A stretch of 64,000 nucleotides of DNA, taken from the NCBI GenBank assembly GCA_030998225.1, contig JAPYXD010000686.1, forward strand, positions 1,674,001-1,738,000, in the 5' to 3' direction. The position numbers and the translations under genes are program-made. Below the pieces are notes generated by a model. That model ran no database searches. It was not told the origin of the DNA and worked only from the letters and a program-made list of their open reading frames with translations. The DNA comes from Diplolepis rosae (lineage: Eukaryota; Arthropoda; Insecta; Hymenoptera; Diplolepididae). Positions within the stretch are counted from its first letter, which is position 1; every line of letters begins with the position of its first letter. Below are positions 50,760 to 63,795 of the stretch, in pieces.

Positions 50760-52090
50760 AAAAAATAATAATAATAATAATTTTTTTTTGAGGAAGGGAG
50801 AAATGCTTTATGCACCGTCAAGGGTACTCCGTGTCCCCCTGGTGTGTGGGACTCTGCTGCTCACGCAGCCTTACCCACTGAAACTCCATCCCTGTCTCTA
50901 GGTCTTGGAATTCCACCCCGGAACCGCCATTAGGCATTACTTCGGGGGGGGGGCATCTTGAGGCGGTGTTGGCCTCTCCTCCTTGCTTCTTTCTACTTTA
51001 TCATCCGGCCTCGTTCAGCATGTCCTGATTTTTTTTTAGCAGGTATCCTCCATCCAGCGTCTTTGCCAGGCGTCAAGCGCTTGTTCTCTGGCCCTTCATT
51101 TGGTGGACGAAATTTCGCCCTTGGGCGATCAGGTCCACCGGTATGACCCCCGCGATCACCAAAACTGCGGGATCCGAGACCGTACGATACGAGCTCGTCA
51201 CTCGAAGAGCCCCTCTCCACTGTACAGCGGACAGACGCTTGCGATACTTTTCCTATCGCATAGCATCCCCTCATATTTCGGTTCCGTAAAGCATAATGGA
51301 CCCAGCGGTGTAGAGCAACAGGCGTCTCACGCAAGGACGATGGCCCCCAATGTTGGCCATCATCCTGCTTAAAGACCCTGTCACCTCGGCCGCCTTGTCC
51401 GCTCCCTTTCGAATCTCATCCCAGAAGGTGAGCTTGGTATCTAGCATTACCCCCAAGTATCTGATGGCCGCTTTTGTTCCGGCAGTTGCTTCGCCGACCT
51501 GTACAGGAAACAGGGGGGGAATCCTCTTCTGCGTGAGGAGCACGATCTCAAGTTTGGTGAGCGCTAGCTCCAGCCCGCGTTCAGACATCCAATGGCGTAC
51601 CCTAGACATAACCTAACCGAGGCGCATCTGGGCAGCATCGACATCCCTTGCCGAAATAACAGCTGCCACATCATCTGCATCTCCGATCAAGAAACTGCCC
51701 TCAGGCATCTCCAAGTGGAGGATGCCATCATAGGACGCGTTCCAAAGATCGGGACCCTGGATCGAGCCCTGGGCCGCCCCGGCGGTAAGCTCTTTACGTT
51801 TCGGGCCATCCTCCGTTTTATAGACAATGAAGCGGTCCCTCAGATAATCTCCGATGATGTAGAGGAGGTACTGTGGTACCCTAAAGTCCCGCTTAAAGCC
51901 TCCAGCGGGTCAACCCACCTTACGGATTTGAAGGCATTTTTGACGTCCAACGTCAACAAGAGGCACACGAGCCGAGAGAAGTGGTTCCCCTCTCTGTGCT
52001 CTTGGCAGCCTTCACTACCTCATGGAAAGCATTAATGTTGGACCTGCCTGTCCGAAAGCCATAATGCCTCTCGGACAGGTTCCGGCCATT
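50760..52090 (-). pseudogene. R1/I-type non-LTR retrotransposon, 3' part
   Basis: Minus-strand coding: the NLSERHYGFRTGRS block near 52085-52045, an RT core with a DADDVAAVI sequence near 51690-51660, and then ERGLELALTKLEIVLLTQKR and IRYLGVMLDTKLTFWDEIRK (51609-51271), all standard for R1/I-clade RT. Upstream parts and the endonuclease are missing (5' truncation is usual), and frames change at several points. G+C is much higher than in the neighbours. The 3' end is an A-run followed by ATT repeats (plus 50753-50791), the usual tail of such elements. Confidence 0.85.
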
Positions 52091-52100
52091 TTTATTTTCT

Positions 52101-52350
52101 CAATCTTGTGTAGTAGTAGCGTATTGTAATAGAGCATGCGCAGTTCAAATGTAAAAGGCTTTGTCAGTACGGTGCCAACGCTGAACGAAGAAGAAGTTTA
52201 ATAAGAAGAAGATTACGCTCCGCTGTATGGTTATAGGAACATGCGCAGTTCAATTTTTACATTACATTCCTGTGTATCGTAATACAAAACATTACGTTAC
52301 TCTCAACTGCAGCGTAGGAACGAGTTTACGCACCGGAGGCACCTATAATA
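52101..52350. repeat. R3 repeat, copy 3 (inverted)
   Basis: The reverse complement matches 45675-45926 over nearly its whole length (ends CAATCTTGTGTAGTAGTAGC and GTTTACGCACCGGAGGCACC). It abuts the 5' truncation point of the non-LTR element. Confidence 0.65.
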
Positions 52351-53584
52351 TGTTACGTATTATACATAAAATTTTATACGAGACATATTTTTCAATTTTA
52401 TTTAATGTTAGAGAAATTGCAAGGTGTAATTTTATATGCAAAATTAGATATTATTTTGGTTATTTTAATACTGAAACCTTTTATTCACAGTTGCCTAATG
52501 AAATGCAAATTCAAAAAGTATTATGTATTTCAAAACCTTTCCAAAAAACTTTTTAAAGTGCTGCATGCGAATGAAATATTTTTCAATGTTGCCTTATACC
52601 AAAAAAACCCTCCTGTATAATTTCGTACTTAAATTTAAACATAATTGACGTATTATTTGAATATTCAAAAACTCCATCTAAAAAAATTAAATTTCATGTT
52701 TTATCATATCTTGAAATAAAATATTCTCCACATCATTCTCTACGTTACGAGCGTATCAAGGCGGGGAAATTTTTCCAAAAATTCGTAATAATAAATCATT
52801 AATTGAATTTGTATGCCACTTGAAGCGCCCGTAACCCGAGTACCTTGACAAGAACGCTGATGCGGCTCATCATTGCTCGGGTCGAATACTTTAAAAAATG
52901 GTTGGTTCAGGAAGGAAATTCCCAATCTTGCTACTTTAAGCTAAAGAGTTATTAGCTCAAAATTATTATCATATAACTTCGTCGTTAAGATGTTATTGAT
53001 TTTGATGTACTTAAACATACAAATGGTAGATCAAAGTCAATAAAATTGTATGTTACGAAAAATTGGTACCATATACATTGATATTAAATTAAATAACTTT
53101 TGAATAAAAATATATCAAAATTAATGTTAGCATTATTAAAATATATGCATGTAATATATTAAAATTAATTTTAAAAGCTGTATTCTTCTTAAGATGGAAG
53201 TATTTCGTATTTAATATGCGCTACTGAAAAACAAACTTCCATAATATGCGATGAAAGTTTAATACAGAAATTTCTAACAGTATTCCAACAAATTTTACCT
53301 GAGTAATAATTTACCATATTAATTCAAAATTAGAACTAAAATTGGAATAAAGGCAGGATCATTATAAATATAAGTGACGAAAACTAATAGGTAAATATCT
53401 GTGGGCACTTATATAATGACATGTGTTATATTTCTATATTTTGGGATATATTACATTCTTTTAGATTATTAATGTGAATAATAAAAACTAACGCATGAAT
53501 ATCTGTACGAATTAATATAATCGCACATTTTGGTTTGTATAAATTCTAAATTATACTATATTATGGTTCAAATATATATATATA
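52351..53584. other. Non-coding, AT-rich
   Basis: No gene seen. Short open frames here are AT-rich with no coding character. Confidence 0.4.
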
Positions 53585-53586
53585 TA

Positions 53587-54714
53587 CTAGGTTGTTCAAA
53601 AAGTTTTAAAAGCGACATCTATAGAGCAGTAGAAGAACCAAAATTTCTACGCCATTTTAAGATTTCATCTTTCATATGAACATACCCAAAGTGTCATTCC
53701 ACTCTGTCAATTCATTGTTTGTTTACAAGCCTTTTGAAGTTGACGTGTCAGTGTATTTTTGTACAATGGAAAAAACCGAATATCGTGCAGTGATAAAATT
53801 CTTTGTTTTGGAAGGTTTATCAGCAACGGAAATTCATACAAAAATGGTGAAAGTGTTAAAGGGAGCTGCTCCTTCATTTCCAACTGTGCATCAAGGGGTT
53901 TATAGTTTAGACGTGGTCGAAAAAGCGTTGAAGACGATCCACGCTCAGGACGTCCAAAAAGTGCATCAACACCAGCATTCATAGCAAAAGTACAGGATAT
54001 GGTTTTGGAAGATTGTCGATTGACCGAGAGAGATTTAGCACAGGCCCTAGACATCTCATTAGGCAGTGTGAGTCATATTTTACGTGATGTTTTGGGTTTC
54101 ACAAAGCTCTGTGCACAATGGGTGCCGCATTCGCTCACAATGGAACAAAAACACGTTCGAATGCGACTTTCTGAGCAACACTATGGATGAGACTTGGGTC
54201 TTCCATCATGATCCTGAATCAAAACAAGAGGCTAAGGAGTGGTGTGAACCAGGCACTTCGGCACCGAAGCGAGTTCGTGTCCAGAAATCGGCGAAGAAGG
54301 TGCTAGCATCAGTTTTTTGGGATGCAAAAGGGATTTTGTTTGTGGATTATCTCCAAACTGGCAAAACAATAAATTCTGAATATTATTGTAACCTTTTGGA
54401 TCAATTGGATGCAAAAATTCGTGAAAAAAGACCCGGTTTGCAGAAGAAAAAAATCCTTTTTCATCAAGACAATGCACCCGCTCACGCAGCTCAAAAAACG
54501 ATCACTAAAATAACCGAATTAAAGTACGAATTGTTGCAGCATCCACCTTATTCGCCTGATTTAGCTCCCTCTGACTTCTGGCTGTTCCCACACCTCAAGA
54601 AATTCCTTCGTGGGAAGCATTTTTCATCAAACGAAGAGGTTATAGCAATAAAAGTGATTTCACCAAAAAAAACTTATTTTCATTTCCGCTTTCAAAACTT
54701 TTCGAACAACCTAG
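53587..54714 (+). mobile_element. Mariner transposon with TIRs and TA duplication
   Basis: 1,128 bp. The left end reads CTAGGTTGTTCAAAAAGTTT and the right end is its inverse with a few mismatches. TA stands on both sides (53585-53586 and 54715-54716), within an AT microsatellite. It contains a broken transposase. Confidence 0.9.
53766..54690 (+). pseudogene. Mariner transposase, broken
   Basis: The ATG at 53766 starts MEKTEYRAVIKFFVLEGLSA, a mariner N-terminus. Frames change near 53890-53990 (part of the helix-turn-helix is lost) and again near 54177, where ~20-25 residues before MDETWVFHHDPESK are deleted. The catalytic region has VFWDAKGILFVDYL, FHQDNAPAHAA and YSPDLAPSDFWLFP, so the three acids of the DD34D type are visible. 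The last ~25 residues are replaced by 3' terminal sequence. Confidence 0.88.
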
Positions 54715-54716
54715 TA

Positions 54717-56640
54717 TATATATAGCTTAGAACTACAAAACAACGCGAACTCTTCAAAATTTTCATTCATACTGCTTCTAAATAAATGTAAACTGTAGGA
54801 AAATATTATAAATTGGCACAGGATTCAGATGAATGGTAAGTAAAAGTAAGAAGGAGAACGCAAGTCTTAAAAAAATAAATTCAAGAATCAAAATATTGAA
54901 AAATAGTACGCTAGCGCACATAGTCATTTTTCGGCTCTATCTGGCTACGTTGTGAGAAAAGAATACATTAAAATCAGACTCAAAACGTGAAAAATCTCTC
55001 AAACACAAGTATCAATGATGTTTAGTTTTTCCATAGTTTCCATATAGTTTCCACCTAGTTTTTATATACTTTCCCCTACATCCCCTTCCGAATTTCCTAT
55101 TTATGTCTTTTTAAATGCATAAGTACTACAGTGCTTTTCCATAAACACTATGAACTATAAATATTATAAACAAACTTTGATAGCTGCAAGTTACCATAGC
55201 CAGTGCAGACGATATTTCTGAAAAGGATCTGAACCATTGTTTTTTCTAACTATGAAAAATATTTAAGGTGTCAGAGTCCAGAATTAGTAATCAACGAAAT
55301 CGATTTAATTATTTTATATCGATATTTGATTTATTGGTGTCATGAAATATGATCCAAAAATTTCAACTATGTCAGAAATATCCATTTCATCACAAACCTC
55401 ACTTGGCAACAGATAATAACAAGTAGGCTACCAAGTAGTTAGGCAACCGGCAATTGCAAAATTACCGGTAAGCATGAATTCCTTCCAAAAATCAGGCCAC
55501 CCAAAAAAATCCCAAAATCATCAAGATGCCCTACCTAAGCATCATCGATACAAGTCTATAAAACGAATCAATTAGAAATCAAAATTCGCAGTTACTCAAG
55601 CAACCTGGTACTAACCAGAACTACTCGGACAGTAGAGAATGTAGTTTTTCTACTTTGCCCGTCCGCGGTTCGGAACAAGTACATCCTATCACCTGGATCG
55701 TTGACTTAGATTCGTAAAAAGGCCTAGCCAGGGTCACAAATTGGGGATTGTACTTGGACGGACGAAAATACTTCTAAAATCTTTCCTCCGACGAAAGCCG
55801 TTCACGGGGTTGTCGCGCTAAAAAATTATACAAGTAAAATTTTTACCACTACGTTTCGCGCTGAAATAATATTTTGAGTGCGTCTGTGGTCGGTTAGCCG
55901 CGAGAGTTAACTGTGCGTGTACAGCCTGGCGTTGAAAACCTAGCTAGTTAAATACTAACTAGCTAAGGAAATCTACATCTCGCCGAATCTCAAAAAGACG
56001 AGGAGTTATTTCCTTATAACCAGAAATAGGTTTATTGTGAGACAGGAGTGGCAAAGAACAGGCAATTTAAAAGTACTGCCTCCCTTCTAGTTCAAAGCTA
56101 TCCATTTCTTTCTCACCTTAAAGCTATAGGGTTGAAGCAAAGAAAGAGGGTGTGTGCGCGAGTGAGTCGCGTAAGGACAAGGGTGGTTCCTTTCTGGAAC
56201 CACGACAATCTCAAATCGAATTTGGCCCGGATCTCCAGGACTTCAGCAGCCAGAACGTATTCTCCTTCTTTGATTTTGCTCCCAGGACATCCGGTAGGAT
56301 TAAGAAACTAGAATAAAACCCAAGAAGGCGGTAACGTATACTTTGAATCGTTCTAATTTACTTTTTCCGTTATACCTCATGTAAAAATGTTCACATCGGT
56401 TTGGTTGTTTTATTTTCCTTAAAAATAAATTCTCTCTTTTTATGTATATGAATTTTAGCAGCTTGATTCAAACTTATTTGAAGCACCTTTCCCCTTTTCT
56501 TTCGTTCAAAATCAAAAGTGATAAGCGTAGGCGTGTAGAATACACTCTCAGTCCGAGAGTAGAAGACCAGCGACCCCACATAATAATAAACGAATTTAGC
56601 TAATATTTATATTAACTAAATTCGGCAGTTTGGATGACCT
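54717..56640. other. Non-coding; possible LTR-like segment 55620-56600
   Basis: 55620-56600 is GC-richer and includes AATAAA-like sites and a palindrome (CGAATTTAGCTAATA... at 56594-56627, imperfect). It may be a solo LTR, but neither the partner nor target duplication was found. No gene is supported. Confidence 0.3.
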
Positions 56641-57250
56641 CCGCGTACTCATTATACTAATGAATAAAATATATTAAGGGTAATTGTTTTTTTTACTTTT
56701 TATGCATTTTATTTAAATTAATAATAGCCGTACGTAACAGTCTAATCGAAGCAGTTAATTTACAAAGATAAAAAATATTTAAATTGATATTTTGTTTTGA
56801 AACTTTAAACATTTATTAACTTTGAATTCCCCTAGAAAATGATTTTTTAAGTGTTTAAATCAGTCTAAAATTTAAAAAAATATATTTAACTATTTATTTT
56901 AGATCAACGTTTTTGAAATTATCTAAAAAGGATGGGTAATATCTTTAATTATATATTTCGTCGTTTTGAATCTTTCGTCTGCTTCGCGCCACTTTCACAC
57001 GAAGTTGAAAGAAACATAATTCTTGATATTGGCTCAACAGCCGACAGCGTGGAATCGAAGCGAGGAAGTGGAGACACACTGACACGCCGTGTTTGCTTTT
57101 GTGAGGTTCCACATGGGCCAGTGGTGTAGGCCGCTAAGTTCCACGATCTGGGAATACTGCCACTACATTCAAACATGACGCACGTCTCTATACACACGCA
57201 AACAAGTACACTGCTCACGTGATCACGCCGCACACTAATGCACGAGATCG
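56641..57250 (+). repeat. Repeat family R1, third copy
   Basis: 56930-57065 aligns directly with 39390-39510 and inverted with 4560-4720. The reading-frame-like stretches in it are shared repeat sequence, not genes. Confidence 0.6.
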
Positions 57251-57649
57251 TGTATAGTTGATGCCATCAGTCCGAGAAATAACAGTAAAACCTGCCTTTG
57301 TTACAGATGAAAAATTGTGTTAGGCTACTTTTAACTATATTTTATTTAAAATTGAGATACTCCCTAGTAGCTTGTAAGCTTCTAGAAAACGGTGAGTAGG
57401 CTCGGGTAGCTACACTGTCGAACGAGCACTGCGATCTGCAATATAAGGGCCATCTTATCTAAATTTGGAAGGGGCGATGAGACCACGTAACACCCCCGTT
57501 TCTAGCTTATATTTAGTCCCTTAAATGTTTATTTTGATTGAATACATCGATTCTTTATCTTCAGTGGTTTCTCTTTACAAACATTAGGTTTTTTAATATG
57601 TAAAGGTTCTTCCTCACGAATCTTAGGTTGTTCAGTTATAAATGTAGGG

Positions 57650-58300
57650 GTAGTTTGTACCGGAGTCTTTACACAAAAAATAGAGTTTCTAAGGCACACA
57701 GTTAGAGATACACTCTATTATGAATATTCGATGCATCGTTTTGTCACTGTTAAGATATAGTTCAAAATTATTAATCATGAGCTTATAACTACGATCTTGA
57801 ATCAGGCTATGCCTTTCGATTTGTATTGTGGTAAGGTTGTCGATACAGATAATATCTAAACTGACCGCATTTGCTGGAAGTATTATGTAACCATTGCTCA
57901 CAGGGATAGAACTCTCGCTATGGAAGAGGAAAGGCGAGTGATAACGTTTTTCTGCGACGTATCGCTTTAATAAACTACTATTGCAATTATCGGTGTCTAT
58001 TATTCTATACTTTGGCTGATTTCACAAGCAAATTTTATAAACATCTATTTCTTTACAATTGTCTAATGTTTTATAGTCGGTAGGTGTGTAACTGTCTTTT
58101 TGAATGAATAAGAATTTGTGATCTGGTATGACTGATGGCGAATGGATGAAACCACCAGAACCACGTTGCTTTCATCTGGAATGGAATTAATAATTTTACT
58201 TGTAATAGGGCATCAGCAACTTACCATGAAGTCGAAATGTTTCTCCTTGAAAGTTAATACTGTAATTGTTGTTGTCAAGTCTTGTAACGATAGTCGGTGG
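57650..58300 (-). pseudogene. Possible env remnant of element C
   Basis: Located just after the integrase of element C on the same strand. The clearest frame (57901-57689) reads GYIILPANAVSLDIICIDNL, which fits a degraded ectodomain segment. There are stops on both sides. The call rests mainly on position. Confidence 0.4.
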
Positions 58301-58306
58301 TCCTTC

Positions 58307-59078
58307 TCAACTAGGAGATAGCTTATTTGCTGGGTTAAGGTTAGAATATTCTACTAGATTCCTTGGTTCGTAGAGGCTTTGTGGAATTACTATTCTGCTG
58401 TCCTGTATCTTCTCATTTCTGAGTTTAGTAATTTCTAGATGTTCCTTTGCTTTGTTCAGATAATATTCATGTCTTCGCGTCCAGTCGTTTAATAGGTGTC
58501 CATATTCAGTATGGGGGGTTCTATCTAACACGAAAGGCAGATTGGCATCCCTTCAGAACATTAATTTAAATGGTGTTGTCTCCAGCCCCTAGGTTGATTG
58601 TGGTGGTATAGGCCATACTTATAATTTTCAGGTTTTGGTCTCCGTCTGTACCATTATCCGCCATACTGATTTTAATCAGATTTTTCAACGTGGAATGGGC
58701 TCTCTCTAAACTACATTTGCTTCGAGGATGATAGACAGTCGTTTTAATGTAATTTATTCGGAATAAATTTTCAAAATTTTTTACTAACTCGCAGACCAAA
58801 TTAGACCCTTGATCGGCGAGGATTATAAGGAGTTGATCTTGAATATTTAATATATACTCATATCCTCTAGGTGTAATAGGCAGTGGTCCAACTATGTTCA
58901 TGTCTATATTATCGTTAGGGTTTATCTGAGTGTCTGATATTATCCCTTCGCATTGACGTTTGATGCGAACTCCGTTTTGAATTTGGCAATTTGGGCATCC
59001 CTCAACGAAATTTAAACCTGAACCTGAAGCCGTATCACTACCAGCCCAGACTCCTCTCAAAGTGCAAAAAAAACACAA
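58307..59078 (-). pseudogene. pol (IN): Integrase of element C (Ty3/gypsy)
   Basis: The core has NIDMNIVGPLPITPRGYEYI, ADQGSNLVCELVKNFENLFR and YHPRSKCSLERAHSTL (D, D, E visible). A second frame (58531-58307) holds the region after the core (HTEYGHLLNDWTRRHEYYL). The N-terminal zinc domain is mostly missing. Confidence 0.82.
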
Positions 59079-59089
59079 TTAAAAATTTA

Positions 59090-59540
59090 AAGAATTCGAA
59101 AATAATCGAATCCTCAAAACACTAAAGACACTACCAAATTTGGACCAAAATCACCACTAGAAAAAAAACCTTGAGTAAACAAACAAAAAAGGAGGAAAGA
59201 AAAAGAAGGCAACCTTCTAAAACCCCTTTCTTTTTTTTCTTTCTCTTATCCTCTTTTGTTTTTAGTACCCACCAGCATTTACATGGATAAATTTAAAATA
59301 TTGCCAACGTTTCGGTGCTCTTCCAGCACCATCTTCAAAGCTGTAACACCAAAGAAAATAAAAATATTTAATAAATGTTGCGTCTCCTATCACTCTCCAT
59401 GGGGACGCAGATCCTTCTCCATCGAACGCCAACAGGAAACTGCAACAAAACCCTGTGCATCCCTCCCTCCTAAGCACCTGAAAGATCGCAAGGGTCCTTC
59501 AATAAAATTTAAATTGTTTCGCAGAATCTAGAAACGTCAA
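59090..59540. mobile_element. Insertion in element C with hammerhead-like motif
   Basis: It separates integrase from RNase H and matches neither. At 59303-59335 the minus strand has TTGAAGAT, a perfect 6-bp stem (GGTGCT / AGCACC) and GAAACGTTGG, the same arrangement as at 8920-8949. This motif recurs in arthropod Penelope-like elements. Confidence 0.4.
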
Positions 59541-60701
59541 GGATATTTATTGTGGAACATTGCCTTTAAAGATAACTTACCGTGCTGTCATAACAGACAT
59601 TGTACTTAAAGAAATCTGTTTTTAAATTTATAGAATAGCTCGGTTCTCCTTTCCCTTGACGTAGATAACAATATATGCGTATTATTTGAATCGCAGTCTC
59701 CATCTCTAAAGCCGTGATGAAGGATCCTTGACATTATGTAACCAAACTAGAGCTTGGTTGTCAGTCTGGATTTTGAAATGTCTTGCTAGTAAATACTGTC
59801 GTAAACGTTTCGTAGACCAAACTATATCTATAAGCTTCTTTTCGGAGGTGATATAATTCTGTTCTGCACCATTCAACGTCGGTGATATATAAAATCAGGG
59901 ATGTCCATCTTGAGATAGTGCTGCTCCTAACCCTTGGTTACTCTCGTCGGTTGTTAGCAAGAGTTCTTTGGAATAATTTGGATATCTTAATACTGGGGCT
60001 TCGCAGATCTTTTGTTTTAATGTATCAAAAGCTTTTTGACAATCTGTTGCCTAATCGAATATAGTCTCTTTTTTAGTCAGTTCGGTGAGTGGTTTTGCTA
60101 GTGCTGAAGAAATTTTTATAAACTTCCTGTAATATCCATCTAATCCCAAGAATGATTGGACTTCTACAATATTTCGTGCTTCTCTGAACGCTCTTACGAC
60201 TTGTATTTTAACTGGGTTTGGTTTTACGCCTTCTGCTGTAATGAGGTGACCTAAGTATTCTAATTCAGGGCAGTGATATTCACACTTATCAGGCTGTAAT
60301 TTGAAACCAGCTAGTCGAAGTCTCTCGAACAATATCATTAACTTGTTGTTATGTTCTTTCAAATTGGTTTCGAATGCGTCGACATCGTCTAAATAAACAA
60401 AACAGATTTTCCCATTGAGTCCCTTTAGTGTGCCATGAATCATGCGTTGAAAGGTAGCCGGGGCATTTTTGAGACCAAATGGCATTCTATTAAATTCAAA
60501 ATGCCCATTTGGTGTAGGTTGCGTTAGCTGTGTTTGCCGTAACGACTGACTTTCCTTCAACCACATTTCCATTTCTAGAACTTGGTTTTCAGCCTCTGTT
60601 ATATTATCTGGTTTCTGGGCTTTAAGTTGTAGCCCAGTTTTTCTCTTTAAGGTGGCTTGAACGTTTGGTGTCGTATGAAGTGAGGGGCACCGTGGGGGCA
60701 C
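59541..60701 (-). pseudogene. pol: RT and RNase H of element C
   Basis: The RT frame has NGHFEFNRMPFGLKNAPATF, CFVYLDDVDAFE (the catalytic YLDD is intact) and KLQPDKCEYHCPELEYLGHL. RNase H follows with a QTDNQALVW block near 59750-59775 and several stops. On the 5' side the frame is fused to unrelated sequence and ends at repeat R2 (60663). Confidence 0.85.
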
Positions 60702-61176
60702 GTGTTACGTGAATGCTCAATGCTACTCATTTTTTTAATGATCATATGTATTATAGTAACATCTGAGTAGAAGGGTAAGAAATCGCGGAAATGTCCCCGG
60801 AAAAAAGCGATAGTAAAAAATTATTAGTTTCACCTCGAGGCGATTTCTATATTCTGTACCTTTTTCGCAATTTTCTCTTGATTGAAGTCGTCAACCCTTC
60901 GTTTTTATAATATTAATAGATTCCTCGAAATCGAAAGTACTAGTATATATTTGATTTATGAGGACTTGTGATTTTTTCCGAAGTTTCGCCGATTTTGACG
61001 AGAAATCCCATAAGACTACGTGTTAAACTGACATTTTTTCGGTAGCGATTTTTTCGGCAATGGCATCGTCAACCACGGTATTTCTTTTCCAAATGAATCT
61101 AGCATATTTTATTAAGATAATCTCTAAGTTTCAGAGCAGTCTGTAATTTTTTTCAAAAACGGTCAAGCCACCTTAA
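60663..61176 (-). repeat. Repeat family R2, inverted copy without MITE
   Basis: Reverse complement of 6138-6842 minus the 6548-6739 MITE. It is inserted in element C between RT and gag. Confidence 0.8.
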
Positions 61177-61211
61177 GTTTAGCATGTATCTTCTGAGAGA
61201 TTCTTTCTCTT

Positions 61212-61600
61212 CTATTTGAATTGATATTTTGTTTCTAAGATATTCATATGCTCGACTTGTATAGCATATTTGAGTTCATTAGTAATTTGTCGGTATCTGT
61301 CATTGAAGTTTAGGACGGTTTTCATAGGGCCTTGTCGACAGCTTTTTAGTCCACAAGTAGATCTAAGAGCAGATACGGATCCTGTGTTTGTTAAGTTGGT
61401 ACGAACTGTTCTGTATAGTTGAGCGTACCGTCCTATGTCAGCGTATCTTATTGCGATTACTGCTTGACGAATGATCTCAGCGATAATGTTATCTAATAGC
61501 AGTTCAGTCACACAGGATAAAAATCTTAATTTTATATTTTCATAATCATATTCTGGAAGAGAATATAATTATTATTCAGTCTTGGATCTAAAAAGTGAAT
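61212..61600 (-). pseudogene. gag: Gag remnant of element C
   Basis: The frame (61511-61212, extending upstream without ATG) reads FLSCVTELLLDN, IAIRYADIGRYAQLYRTVRT and FNDRYRQITNELKYAIQVEH, consistent with an mdg1/412-type Gag. It is cut by R2 at its 3' side. Confidence 0.5.
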
Positions 61601-62970
61601 TCCAATAACTCGGGAATACTGTTCTTAGACTATTCACTACCGATATAAACAACTCATGAAAAATATAAATGGGTAAGGTAAGACGAATTTTGGACAAAGT
61701 CGTACTCTTACCATAAAAGGTAGCACGTCACTTTATCCTTGATTCTAGGATTTGGAACGAGAGAAACAAGTTTCCAAATGCTGATACTGGGGTGGTTACC
61801 AGCACTCAAACATTTGTATAATACACTTTGTCAAAAATATACAAAGATAGAGGGAGAAAGATTTTAGAGAGAATACAGAAATTATATAATTTAACTTACT
61901 TTTATTTTGTTAAAATCCTTGATTTTTCTTATTATCCTTCCTTAAGGGTATAATGATAAACCAGAAGATACCTTGGATATCTGTGAGAGAACTTGAGATT
62001 GTGGCTGGCGATTACCTTTTTTATTTAGAAAATTTACGTTACAAATTTTAAACTTAGTAACTGACTAACAGACCAGCTGTCTATTTTATAAAATAGTTTC
62101 TACGAAGCGGTACAGAAGAATCGGAAAGTAACTAACTGAAGACTTTACTTGCAGTTCGTTTGTATGCCTTGCACGCTGCTTCCCTTACTATATTTCAAAT
62201 TTAGGAAGAGCCTGGGGGTAACTGTCTTTGCTCACTACTGGCCAAGATAGGCAAACCTTGTTACGTCCAGTCTTATTTTAGTGTGTGAATTTAGGTGCGT
62301 CTTAAGTTGTCTGGGCTTTGTGGGCCGTATCAAGTTTACCCCAGGTTCACACACCTCCTCAAAGATGGCAACATTTGTACAGTTTTGCTATATAAAAGTG
62401 AGGTTTTACCTAAATTTGATAATTCTCAACAATTAAGTTCATTAACATTTCATTAATGAGTTCGTTAACAGATTTACAAATTTTAATTAGCAAATACTAA
62501 CTATTGAAACCTGTTTTTTAGTATACAAATATCTTATTCTTATAGATTACACAGGTCTACATGGTTTTATCGTGGAGTAGCTGGTACATTTTCCAAGTAA
62601 TTTTGGGCACAGAAACCGAATCTGGGCTCAGAATTGCTCCGTCACGTCAGGTTTTCGAGTAATCCTAACCTAAATGTGCGAAAAACACGGTTTTTCGCTA
62701 TATTTGGGCATCGATAACTTCGCGAATTTTTATTATTTTTTAAATGTGAGAAAAACTATCAAAAAGAGCCAATTTTCAGCTTCTTATTTCACTATTTACA
62801 TGTATTATTTTAGTTTTTCTAACCGGAGATATTGCCAATTGGAAAAAACATTGCAGGTTTCGCAATGACCGATATATGGCGAGAAAAAATGATAGGGCGT
62901 CAAACTTGTTTTTTCATTCTTATTTCTGATGAACGAGGCATAATATGAACAAGAGATCATTGTTAAAAGG
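61601..62970. other. Non-coding; possible 5' LTR of element C
   Basis: On the minus strand a segment reads from TGTGTGAACC (62356) to GGACGTAACA (62262), which could be an LTR edge, but no matching copy was found on the other side of element C. No gene is seen. Confidence 0.3.
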
Positions 62971-62972
62971 TG

Positions 62973-63119
62973 GGGATCTGCTGTTCCAAACCCAAGTACG
63001 CCATAACCTCAAACGCAATAACATCAAACCGACAACAGGTAGGGCTCTGCTATTCCTAACTCAAGTACGCTGCAACGCCATGACGTCAAACGCAATTATA
63101 TTAAACTTACGACAGGTAG
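62973..63119. repeat. Two tandem ~70-78-bp units
   Basis: GATCTGCTGTTCCAAACCCA and GCTCTGCTATTCCTAACTCA begin the two units. Both share CAAGTACGC, TCAAACGCAAT and the GACAGGTA/AACAGGTA ends. Confidence 0.65.
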
Positions 63120-63150
63120 GACTTACGGGCATATAAGCTAGTTACTTTAT

Positions 63151-63790
63151 CTGTGTCAGCCACAAAGTTTAGACGTGTTTGTATCAGATCGGCGATTTTC
63201 ATTCGTTAAAAGAAATGGATCAAAGAATTTGTATCAAATTAGTTTCGACGCAATATCCGTAAACCCATGTTTCGTCACCTGTTATAATACGTTTCGGTAA
63301 TTCCGCATCGTCGTTGACTTCATTTAGTGACTCCTGAGCAACCTCCATTCGCCGCTGTTATTGTTCAACAAATGTTGCTGCCACGCGTTTCATACCCAAA
63401 ACATTCGAAAAAATTCCATGGCATGAGCCAATCGATATGCAAACATCATCAGCGACTTCCCTGATTGTGATTCGTCGATCGTTCATAACCATTTCTTTCA
63501 ATTTTTCCACGTTTTCATCAGTTGTTGATGTGTTGGGGCGTCCTGTGCGTTTGTCATCTTAAACGTCTTCGTGGCCATCTTGGAAACGCTTATACCACTC
63601 GTAAGCTCTTGTTTTACTCATAGCAGACTCACCATAGGTCTTTGTTAACATTTCACCCACTTTGTTAAACTTTATTCCATTTTTTACGCAAAATTTGATT
63701 CAAATTCTTCGATCCATTTCTTTTAACAAACGAAAATGGCTGAGCTCATGAAAACACGTCTAACCGTAGCGGCTGCCACAGACAAAGTAA
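63151..63790. mobile_element. Fold-back mariner: two 5' ends facing out
   Basis: The left arm (63151-63240) and the right arm (63695-63790, inverted) are both the 5' end of the same mariner, each reaching the start codon region (AAAAGAAATGGATC). Between them lies ~450 bp of the front half of the transposase on the minus strand (MSKTRAYEWYKRFQDG-like, then a TGDETWVYGY block at about 63240-63275). In-frame stops are present. The normal 3' half is absent. Confidence 0.75.
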
Positions 63791-63795
63791 ACAAT

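Noticed and set aside
51100..52035. Plus-strand frames over the non-LTR fragment
   Set aside because: Antisense shadows of the R1-type RT coding strand.
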